Source: Sulfurovum sp.
GTDB lineage: Bacteria; Campylobacterota; Campylobacteria; Campylobacterales; Sulfurovaceae
Assembly (NCBI GenBank): GCA_026983895.1
Contig: JALSTF010000011.1
Location: 1-5,519 of the forward strand
Direction: 5' to 3'
Length of the DNA stretch: 5,519 bases
The position numbers and the translations under genes are program-made. Positions 1 through 5,447 of the stretch are shown here, in pieces. The notes beneath the pieces are model-generated. The model did no database searches. It saw only the letters and a list, made by a program, of their open reading frames with translations, and was not told the DNA's origin. The first letter of the stretch is position 1. Each line of letters starts with the position of its first letter.

Positions 1-2299
1 CAGACATGACCTTTTCCATGACACCTTCAATATCACTGTCTTCAAGCGTTTTATCCATCGATTGGATGAAAAAACGTACAGTCAGAGATTTTTTATCTCC
101 CAGTTTTTCATCTTCGTAAATATCTACAGGATAACTGTCTTTCAACATAGGAAGTCCAAGTCCGTTAAGTACTTTGGCCACTTCATAGTATCGCATAGAT
201 TTGTCTATCACAACAGAGAGATCTTTATATACCCCCTGGAATTTGGAGATCGGCTCCGCATTCATGTGTGTTGGCAACAAAGCATCCAGGGAGATCTCGG
301 CAATGAATGTTACAGGGATACCATATGCTTCCTGTACCGTTGGATGCAGCTTGCTTAAATATCCGCAGATTTCACCATTCACTGAAATATCCGCAGACTG
401 GTAGGGATGTATCAGCGCATTGTCCTGCGTGCAGGGAAGCAGTTCAAAAGTACCGACAACAGCACCGATCTTTTTTGCAAATGCTGAAAAATCCACCATT
501 TCCGGTTTCCCGGCATTGCTTACATTCTCTCCTTCTATCTGTCCAGAGAATACGAATGAGATCACTTCTGACTGTTCCCTTCGGCTTCCGAATACTGCAC
601 CGACTTCAAAAAGAGGAATTGATTTCTTGGTATAATTCACATTGCGTTTGACCGCATTGAGCAAGTTTGTAAGCAGAGTACTGCGCAGCGTATTGAGCTC
701 TTCGGCGATCGGGTTGGCTATATCAAGATCGCTTTCTACCGTTGAAAAACCATATTTTTCAAGCACTGCTCTTTCGGTAAAGACATAACTTACATTTTCA
801 AAAAAACCATTTCCGACAGCTCTATGCTTGAAAGCCTTTTTTGCTTTGTATCTCTCTGAAGTTGCATTCAATCGTCTTTTTTCGGCAAAAACAAATGGTT
901 TTGCCTGAATATTATTGATCCCTATGATACGGACAACCTCTTCTGTAATATCCTGAATATTTTTTATATCATGCCTGAAAAGAGGTACCGTCACCGCCAC
1001 ATGCTCATGGTCCATCATCGTGATCTCGAAATCCAGTTTTTTCAAAATCGTGACGATCCTGTTCATTTCCACATCCATCCCGATGATCGAGGAAAGTTCT
1101 TTCGAATCGACAATAATCTTCTTTTTTTGACGCTCTACATGCACATCCAGCGTCCCTTCATAACAGCTGATATCACTGTATGTATCCATAAGGGAAGCCA
1201 TGAATTGAAGGCCAAAGACAAGATCCGGGTTCGATCCTCTGGAAGTCTTATAGTAAAGATCGTCTGTTTTCAATCCGCTTTTTGCAACGGCTTCTACCAG
1301 CAAATCCGGATCAATATAGCTTGCCTCAATCAAAAGTTTTTGCGTACTGTCTGTAGCTTTGGACGCGTCAGTCTGATCTACACCAACGATACTGAGCACC
1401 TTCCCATGTGTCGTGATTTCGATGATTCCTTTCTCTCTGCATCGTGGAATCACAACAATTTTTTCATCCTCATTACAAAGAGGTTTGCAATCATAGATCC
1501 GGAGGATCACGCCGGTCGTATGCGTTGCATAAGCCAGTATTTTTGCCAATTTTCCTTCAGCTTCTACGTTGACCATCGCCAAACGAAGCTGTATCAGAAA
1601 AGTGTCCTGAATATTTTCCAGGGTCGCAAGTTTATAGCGCAGATCCGCATCCATCTCACCTTCTGTGTGCAATTCGGCATTCCGTGCGATCCCGAGCTTC
1701 ATTCGCTCTTCCTGCTTATATTCGAACGGCTTCATTTCAATATTGAGTGCGGCACTCAAATCACGTGCCACACCGTAAATACTTAAACAGTCACCCCTAT
1801 TGGCTGTCAATTCCAGCTCAATGATCGTATCCGCAACACAGGCATAGTCATTCAAAGGCTTTCCTGTTTCCAACACTCCGATGCTCTCATCCAGTATCAT
1901 AATACCTTTGCCCATCTCCGGCAATCCAAGCTCAGAAGAGGCACAAACCATCCCTGCACTTTTCACACCTCGGAGTTCTGCATCTTTGATCTCGAAATTT
2001 CCGGGAAGCACTGCACCGATGGTAGCCACGGCAACATATTCTGCATTGACCACATTGGCTGCACCGCAAACGATCTGCTCGGTCTTTCCGCCTACATCGA
2101 TATGGCAGACATTGAGTTTGTCCGCATTGGGGTGCTTCTCGCAGGAGAGGATCTTCCCGATAACAACTTTCGGATCGATCCTGATCTGATCAATACTGTC
2201 TACTTCCAAACCGATCGCATTGAAGGTCTCATACAGTGTGTCGTTACTTACCTCGGAAAGGTCTATGAATTCATTTAACCAACTTCTTGTCACTATCAT
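1..2299 (-). CDS. pheT: Phenylalanyl-tRNA synthetase beta subunit, 3' end cut by the window edge
   Basis: This is the beta subunit of the alpha2-beta2 PheRS, which charges tRNA(Phe) in the cytoplasm. I translated the minus strand from ATG at 2299: 766 codons stay open to base 2, so only about ten C-terminal residues are probably missing. Domains in order: an N-terminal segment (MIVTRSWLNEFIDLSEVS); an EMAP/OB-type tRNA-binding domain at about 40-150 (KILSCEKHPNADKLNV, QIVCGAANV, LRGVKSAGMVCASSELG); the B3/B4 domain at about 160-378, opening with ELTANRGDCLSIYGVARD; the B5 domain at about 385-460, with D444, D450, E453 and E454 in the spacing of the E. coli Mg-binding set; a synthetase-like core at about 475-665 (FFENVSYVFTERAV, NPIAEELNTLRSTLLTNLL); and an FDX-ACB anticodon-binding domain from about 684 (SKFQGVYKDLSVVID). 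GGAG at 2308-2311, 8 nt before the ATG and inside pheS, supports the start. The ATGA overlap implies translational coupling. The B3/B4 editing pocket looks degenerate (see findings). Confidence 0.97.
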   Translation of the reverse strand, partial: MIVTRSWLNEFIDLSEVSNDTLYETFNAIGLEVDSIDQIRIDPKVVIGKILSCEKHPNADKLNVCHIDVGGKTEQIVCGAANVVNAEYVAVATIGAVLPGNFEIKDAELRGVKSAGMVCASSELGLPEMGKGIMILDESIGVLETGKPLNDYACVADTIIELELTANRGDCLSIYGVARDLSAALNIEMKPFEYKQEERMKLGIARNAELHTEGEMDADLRYKLATLENIQDTFLIQLRLAMVNVEAEGKLAKILAYATHTTGVILRIYDCKPLCNEDEKIVVIPRCREKGIIEITTHGKVLSIVGVDQTDASKATDSTQKLLIEASYIDPDLLVEAVAKSGLKTDDLYYKTSRGSNPDLVFGLQFMASLMDTYSDISCYEGTLDVHVERQKKKIIVDSKELSSIIGMDVEMNRIVTILKKLDFEITMMDHEHVAVTVPLFRHDIKNIQDITEEVVRIIGINNIQAKPFVFAEKRRLNATSERYKAKKAFKHRAVGNGFFENVSYVFTERAVLEKYGFSTVESDLDIANPIAEELNTLRSTLLTNLLNAVKRNVNYTKKSIPLFEVGAVFGSRREQSEVISFVFSGQIEGENVSNAGKPEMVDFSAFAKKIGAVVGTFELLPCTQDNALIHPYQSADISVNGEICGYLSKLHPTVQEAYGIPVTFIAEISLDALLPTHMNAEPISKFQGVYKDLSVVIDKSMRYYEVAKVLNGLGLPMLKDSYPVDIYEDEKLGDKKSLTVRFFIQSMDKTLEDSDIEGVMEKVMS

Positions 2300-3288
2300 C
2301 TAAACTGCTCCAACAAACGAATATCTCCCTCAAACAGACTTCTCAAGTCCGGTATCTTGTGTATCAGCATTGCAAAACGCTCCACACCCAGACCAAATGC
2401 ATATCCGCTCACATCTTCATAGCCTACCGCTTTGAACACATTGGGATCGACGATCCCGCATCCAAGTACTTCCAGCCAGCCGGTATGCGAACAGACACGA
2501 CATCCTTTTCCTTCACAGAAAATACAGCTGATATCCACTTCAGCCGAAGGCTCGGTGAAAGGGAAGAAACTCGGTCTGAAACGTACTTCGACATCTCCAA
2601 ACATATATTGCAGAAAATCAGTCAATATCGCTTTAAGGTTCGCAAAACTCACCTTGCCCTTGCTGTCAACCACCAATCCTTCAACCTGATGGAACATCGG
2701 TGTATGTGTCAAGTCATAGTCACGCCTGAAAACGGATCCTGGAGCGATCATTCTAATAGGCGGTTTTGTCTCAAGCATCGTTCTTATCTGTACCGGCGAG
2801 GTATGTGTTCTCAGAAGTCCTCCGTCTTTGAAATAGAATGTATCCTGCATATCGCGTGCCGGATGGTATTTTGGCAGGTTCAACGCTTCAAAGTTATGAA
2901 AATCATCCTCTACCATCGGACCGTCTTCCACTGAAAAGTTCATCGCTACAAAATAATCAATGATCTTATCCATCGTTTCCATGACCGGGTGCAAAGCACC
3001 TTTTTGTGCCAAAGTCCCGTAAAGTGATACATCGATCGCTTCACTTTTGAGTACTTTTTCTATCTCTTCGGCTTTCAATACCTCATAGTGTGCATCAAAT
3101 ACTGCCTGCAAAGCTGCCTTTTTTTCATTGAGCCCTTGGGCAAATGCTTTCTTTTCCGGTCCGGGTACATCTTTCATTTTTGCAAATTCTGCTGCCAGTA
3201 CACCTTTTTTTCCAAAAAGCTCAATACGTACTTTTTCCAACGCTTCAAGCGAATCTGCCTGAAGGATCTTCTCTTCCAAATTTTCCAT
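2296..3288 (-). CDS. pheS: Phenylalanyl-tRNA synthetase alpha subunit
   Basis: This is the catalytic subunit of PheRS, a class II synthetase that activates phenylalanine with ATP and transfers it to tRNA(Phe). It has 330 residues, close to the usual bacterial length. Residues 1-85 form the N-terminal helical (coiled-coil) tRNA-binding arm, rich in Glu, Lys and Ala. The class II core follows: motif 1 around GALHPVMETMDKI (97-109), a substrate-loop HTSPVQIRTM (162-171), motif 2 FRRDYDLTHTPMFHQVEG (187-204), and motif 3 GYAFGLGVERFAML (295-308) with its Arg at 304. A Cys cluster C255-x2-C258-x4-C263-x2-C266 (SCIFCEGKGCRVC) lies between PFTEPSAEVD and TGWLEVLGCGI. As I recall, Firmicutes and epsilonproteobacteria have it and E. 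coli lacks it; it may bind metal. The start at 3288 is supported by AGAGG at 3293-3297, 4 nt upstream. The TGA stop at 2296-2298 overlaps the pheT ATG, so the two form one operon in equal dosage. Confidence 0.98.
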   Translation of the reverse strand: MENLEEKILQADSLEALEKVRIELFGKKGVLAAEFAKMKDVPGPEKKAFAQGLNEKKAALQAVFDAHYEVLKAEEIEKVLKSEAIDVSLYGTLAQKGALHPVMETMDKIIDYFVAMNFSVEDGPMVEDDFHNFEALNLPKYHPARDMQDTFYFKDGGLLRTHTSPVQIRTMLETKPPIRMIAPGSVFRRDYDLTHTPMFHQVEGLVVDSKGKVSFANLKAILTDFLQYMFGDVEVRFRPSFFPFTEPSAEVDISCIFCEGKGCRVCSHTGWLEVLGCGIVDPNVFKAVGYEDVSGYAFGLGVERFAMLIHKIPDLRSLFEGDIRLLEQFR

Positions 3289-3301
3289 AGAACCTCTATC
3301 T

Positions 3302-3361
3302 ATCGCAATATAATTGACGTGATTTTATCCAAAAGTAACTAATAGAGGGGTTTATTGCGAT
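3302..3361. repeat. 9-bp inverted repeat spanning the pheS/HIT divergent control region
   Basis: ATCGCAATA at 3302-3310 is exactly complementary to TATTGCGAT at 3353-3361. The arms are 42 bp apart, with centres 51 bp apart, about five helical turns. The pheS -10 box lies between them and the HIT -10 box lies 11 bp outside the right arm. The arrangement could be a pair of operator half-sites or the two arms of an RNA stem. An exact 9-bp match in a region this size is only moderately unlikely by chance. Confidence 0.45.
3322..3327 (-). promoter_or_regulatory. Putative pheST promoter, -10 box TAAAAT
   Basis: Reading the minus strand, TTTTGGATAAAATCAC precedes pheS. TAAAAT matches the -10 consensus at five of six positions and has a TG two bases upstream of a spacer. 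Transcription would start near 3315, giving a leader of roughly 27 nt with the AGAGG ribosome-binding site. No convincing -35 box is visible, which is normal for sigma-70 promoters of this group. A second AT-rich candidate (TATATT at 3307-3312) would start too close to the ATG. Confidence 0.5.
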
Positions 3362-3368
3362 TTTTATG

Positions 3369-3377
3369 TGATATAAT
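3369..3377 (+). promoter_or_regulatory. HIT gene promoter, extended -10 TGATATAAT
   Basis: A perfect TATAAT at 3372-3377 is preceded by TG with the one-base spacing of an extended -10 element, and a T-rich run lies just upstream at 3361-3365. Transcription would start near 3384, leaving a leader of about 62 nt before the ATG at 3446. No clear -35 hexamer is seen 17 bp upstream. The leader holds only a weak stem (GAGA at 3400-3403 with TCTC at 3410-3413). Confidence 0.65.
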
Positions 3378-3445
3378 CCAATGATCAAAACAAAGAATGG
3401 AGACAATGTTCTCTAATTCAAATATACGATATAAAGGATAATATT

Positions 3446-3799
3446 ATGTGCATATTCTGCAAAATTGTCAATGGTGAGATCCCCAACAATACAGTACTTG
3501 AAGACGACCATTTTCTGGCATTTCATGACCTCTACCCCAAAGCGCCGGTTCATATACTTATTATTCCCAAACAGCATGTGGACTGTTTTCAGGATGTGAC
3601 ACCGGAAATGATGGCCGATATGACACCGTTCATACAGGAGGTCGCAAAAAAAGTGGGGATAGATCAGACAGGGTACAGACTCATCACCAACAACGGAAAT
3701 GACGGCGGGCAAGAAATAAAGCATCTGCATTTTCATTTATTGGGCGGAGGCAAGCTCATCTGGAACCATCAACACGAAGATCCGCATAAAAGTATCTAG
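3446..3799 (+). CDS. HIT (histidine triad) family protein, Hint/HinT branch
   Basis: This is a 117-residue cytoplasmic protein of the histidine triad superfamily. Hint-branch members hydrolyse purine nucleoside phosphoramidates and AMP-lysine, including aminoacyl-adenylates released by synthetases. The triad is H93-L-H95-F-H97-L-L followed by GGG, and the middle histidine (H95) should be the nucleophile. Other Hint hallmarks are DLYPKAPVHILIIPKQHV (28-45) and GYRLITNNGNDGGQEIKHLH (76-95). Cys2 and Cys5 (MCIFCKI), with H44 and H93, match the zinc site present in many Hint proteins but absent from E. coli HinT. The length is normal for the family. AAAGGA at 3433-3438, 7 nt before the ATG, supports the start. 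It has its own promoter, diverges from pheS and converges on argH, so it is a single-gene unit. The C-terminal tail (IWNHQHEDPHKSI) is rich in His. The natural substrate cannot be read from the sequence. Confidence 0.93.
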   Translation: MCIFCKIVNGEIPNNTVLEDDHFLAFHDLYPKAPVHILIIPKQHVDCFQDVTPEMMADMTPFIQEVAKKVGIDQTGYRLITNNGNDGGQEIKHLHFHLLGGGKLIWNHQHEDPHKSI

Positions 3800-3811
3800 T
3801 ACAGGATTTTA

Positions 3812-3838
3812 CAGGGTGCAGACAGAGGCAACACCCTG
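3812..3838. repeat. Bare hairpin just downstream of the HIT gene
   Basis: CAGGGTG at 3812-3818 pairs exactly with CACCCTG at 3832-3838 around a 13-nt loop, starting 13 bp after the HIT stop. No T-run follows on either strand, so it is not a standard intrinsic terminator. It could protect 3' ends or stall polymerase ahead of the stronger element at 3866-3910. Confidence 0.45.
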
Positions 3839-3865
3839 CAATACATTTCAGAGCACCTCTTTGCG

Positions 3866-3910
3866 ATCAAGGACAATAACTCGGTTTGACCGTTTTCTCC
3901 TTGATTTTTT
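3866..3910 (+). terminator. Likely intrinsic terminator of the HIT gene
   Basis: ATCAAGGA at 3866-3873 pairs perfectly with TCCTTGAT at 3898-3905, followed by a T-run through 3910 that abuts the argH stop codon. Inside the 24-nt loop a second small hairpin, CGGT (3882-3885) with ACCG (3889-3892), can form, giving a stacked structure. The T-run is on the plus strand, so it serves the HIT transcript. For argH the same stem has no following T-run, and I see no clear intrinsic terminator for it. The loop is longer than usual, so efficiency is uncertain. Confidence 0.6.
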
Positions 3911-5296
3911 CTACTGTTTTTGTAGCCAATCTTTCAAACTTTCGATTTGCTCCAGTGTTCTTGCCGTGGCCGTTCCGCCTTCGGAAAGGCGTGCATTCAT
4001 CGAAGCACGGTTGTCGAGCAATGCCACCACACCTTCACCGATTCGATTGTCGATACTTTGCAGCTCATCGAGTGAAAGTTCGGAAATATCCAATCCTTTC
4101 TTTTCAGCAAGGTTCACTACATTTCCAGTGATATGATAGGCATCACGGAAAGGAAGTCCCTGCTCTTTGACCAAATAGTCTGCAAGATCGGTAGCAGAGA
4201 GATGGCCAACCATACAGGCTGCCTCCATCGCTTCTTTATTGATTGTCATATCGGCGATCATCTCTGCAAGGACCTGAAGGGAAAGAATAGCCGTTCGTAC
4301 AGAATCAAATACCCCCTCTTTATCTTCCTGCATATCTTTATTGTAGGCAAGCGGCAGACCTTTCATCACGGTAAGCAGTGCTACTAGGTTACCGTTCACT
4401 CGCCCCGTCTTGCCACGCAGTAACTCTGGTATGTCAGGGTTTTTCTTTTGTGGCATGATGGAGCTTCCTGTCGCATGTCTGTCACTCAGCGTCACCCACT
4501 TAAATTCAGCTGCTGACCACAAGATAAGTTCCTCACTCAAACGGCTCATATGCATCATCATCGTTGAAATATTAAAAAGGATTTCCAAAGCAAAATCACG
4601 ATCACTGACTGTATCCAGACAGTTGAGAGTAGGAGCATTGAAACCAAGTCTGTCAGAAGTTATCTGGCGATTTACGGGATGTGGTGTACCAGCTAAAGCA
4701 GCACATCCGATAGGCGAATAGTTGTTACGTTCATAAGAACTCATAAAACGTTCATGATCACGCTTGAACATGGAAGCATAGGCCATCATATGATAGCCGA
4801 AATTAATAGGCTGTGCATGCTGTAGATGAGTCATGCCCGGCAGCATCGTTTCGGCATGCTCTTCCGCAACCTTTACCAGTGTTGCAATGTTTTCCAACAG
4901 CAGTTTTGCTATTGTTTGCGTGTTACGCTGCACATAGAGCCTGAAATCGAGCGCCACCTGGTCGTTACGGCTTCGTGCTGTATGCAAACGCTTGCCTGCA
5001 TCCCCTACTTTTTCGGTCAGTCTGCCTTCGATCGCCATATGGATGTCTTCATCCTCGCCATCCAACTTGAATATCCCCGACTCTATCTCTTCAAGTATCT
5101 CCTTCAATCCTGACTCGATCTTGGCAAAATCCTCTTTGGAAATAATCCCCTGTTCGCTGAGCATGAATGCATGGGCCAAAGAACCTTCAATGTCCTCCCT
5201 GTAGAGCACTTTGTCAAAAGGAAGTGAGTTGTTGAGATCCTGAAGGAGCTGTGAACTTTTCTCTGAAATACGGGCAGAAGCGATTTTTTTAGACAT
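3911..5296 (-). CDS. argH: Argininosuccinate lyase
   Basis: ArgH catalyses the last step of arginine synthesis, splitting argininosuccinate into arginine and fumarate; it is a cytoplasmic homotetramer of the fumarase/aspartase superfamily. The protein has 461 residues, normal for the family. Visible hallmarks: DEDIHMAIEGRLTEKVG (82-98), KRLHTARSRNDQVALDFRL (102-120), the catalytic Thr-His in MTHLQHAQPI (T156, H157), SPIGCAALAGTPHPVNR (194-210), and the signature loop GSSIMPQKKNPD (277-288) with the catalytic serine. The frame stays open upstream to a TTG at 5509, but I place the start at ATG 5296. The family begins near this point (MSKKIASARISEKSS), AGGA at 5304-5307 lies 7 nt upstream, and a -10 box lies just beyond. 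The extra 71 codons would be made of repeats. No other arg gene is in view, so it seems to stand alone. The stop is TAG at 3911-3913. Confidence 0.97.
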   Translation of the reverse strand: MSKKIASARISEKSSQLLQDLNNSLPFDKVLYREDIEGSLAHAFMLSEQGIISKEDFAKIESGLKEILEEIESGIFKLDGEDEDIHMAIEGRLTEKVGDAGKRLHTARSRNDQVALDFRLYVQRNTQTIAKLLLENIATLVKVAEEHAETMLPGMTHLQHAQPINFGYHMMAYASMFKRDHERFMSSYERNNYSPIGCAALAGTPHPVNRQITSDRLGFNAPTLNCLDTVSDRDFALEILFNISTMMMHMSRLSEELILWSAAEFKWVTLSDRHATGSSIMPQKKNPDIPELLRGKTGRVNGNLVALLTVMKGLPLAYNKDMQEDKEGVFDSVRTAILSLQVLAEMIADMTINKEAMEAACMVGHLSATDLADYLVKEQGLPFRDAYHITGNVVNLAEKKGLDISELSLDELQSIDNRIGEGVVALLDNRASMNARLSEGGTATARTLEQIESLKDWLQKQ

Positions 5297-5325
5297 AATG
5301 ATATCCTGTAAATATGAATTAGGGT

Positions 5326-5331
5326 ATTTTA
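5326..5331 (-). promoter_or_regulatory. Putative argH promoter, -10 box TAAAAT
   Basis: On the minus strand CTTTTTCGCTAAAATACCC lies 30 bp before the argH ATG. The TAAAAT box preceded by a T-run is the usual epsilonproteobacterial pattern and equals the box proposed for pheS. Transcription would start near 5319, with a leader of about 23 nt carrying ACAGGA. The expected -35 region falls inside the heptamer array at 5340-5367. Confidence 0.6.
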
Positions 5332-5339
5332 GCGAAAAA

Positions 5340-5367
5340 GCGTTGAGCGTTGAGTATTGAGCGTTGA
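5340..5367. repeat. Four tandem heptamers, GCGTTGA type
   Basis: The plus strand reads GCGTTGA (5340-5346), GCGTTGA (5347-5353), GTATTGA (5354-5360), GCGTTGA (5361-5367); three units are identical and one differs at two positions. A purine-rich tract (5368-5388) follows. On the minus strand the array (TCAACGC units) directly abuts the T-run of the argH promoter. Tandem units of this size can change number by slippage, which would move sequences upstream of argH; the imperfect third unit should lower that rate. Confidence 0.8.
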
Positions 5368-5395
5368 GAAAACAGAGAAAAGAGAAGCCAAATGC

Positions 5396-5447
5396 GGTGG
5401 GTAAGCCCACCCTACGCGGTAAAAACTGTAGGGTGGATTTATCCACC
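5396..5447. repeat. REP-like doublet: two inverted hairpins with GTAG heads
   Basis: The left hairpin is GGTGGG (5396-5401), TAAG, CCCACC (5406-5411), then CTAC (5412-5415). The right one is GTAG (5428-5431), GGTGGA (5432-5437), TTTA, TCCACC (5442-5447). Read from their GTAG heads, the two 20-nt units agree at 17 positions and face each other across a 12-nt spacer (5416-5427). A GTAG tetranucleotide followed by a short palindrome is the known form of REP elements mobilised by RAYT (REP-associated TnpA-like) transposases, and inverted pairs are their usual mobile form. No RAYT gene is in the window. The element might also form a large cruciform or end transcription entering from the right. Confidence 0.65.

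Larger units (their letters stand above)
3319..3381 (+). repeat. Direct 14-mer repeat GTGATWTWATCCAA over both promoters
   Basis: GTGATTTTATCCAA at 3319-3332 and GTGATATAATCCAA at 3368-3381 match at 12 of 14 positions, 49 bp apart. The second copy contains the extended -10 of the HIT gene on the plus strand. The first copy, read on the minus strand, contains the TAAAAT box proposed for pheS. It may be a duplicated promoter segment or a shared regulator site; chance similarity of two AT-rich -10 regions is the alternative. Confidence 0.4.

Noticed and set aside
971..1786. 271-codon plus-strand open frame, and several smaller ones between 62 and 2189
   Set aside because: They lie entirely antisense to pheT, whose minus-strand frame has clear family motifs throughout. 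Their translations look unnatural, with no recognisable domain.
2287..2934. 215-codon plus-strand open frame antisense to pheS
   Set aside because: It is complementary to conserved PheS motifs and has no recognisable motif or ribosome-binding site of its own.
3397..3441. 14-codon leader frame (METMFSNSNIRYKG) ending inside the HIT ribosome-binding site
   Set aside because: It has no good ribosome-binding site and no run of a regulatory amino acid, and such short frames are expected by chance. Conservation in relatives would be needed.
3413..3736. 107-codon minus-strand open frame over the HIT gene
   Set aside because: The plus strand encodes an intact histidine triad protein with a promoter and ribosome-binding site. 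The antisense frame has no comparable support.
3850..3860. Small stem AGAG-CAC-CTCT followed by TT as a terminator
   Set aside because: The stem is only 4 bp and the T-run is too short; the element at 3866-3910 is far better.
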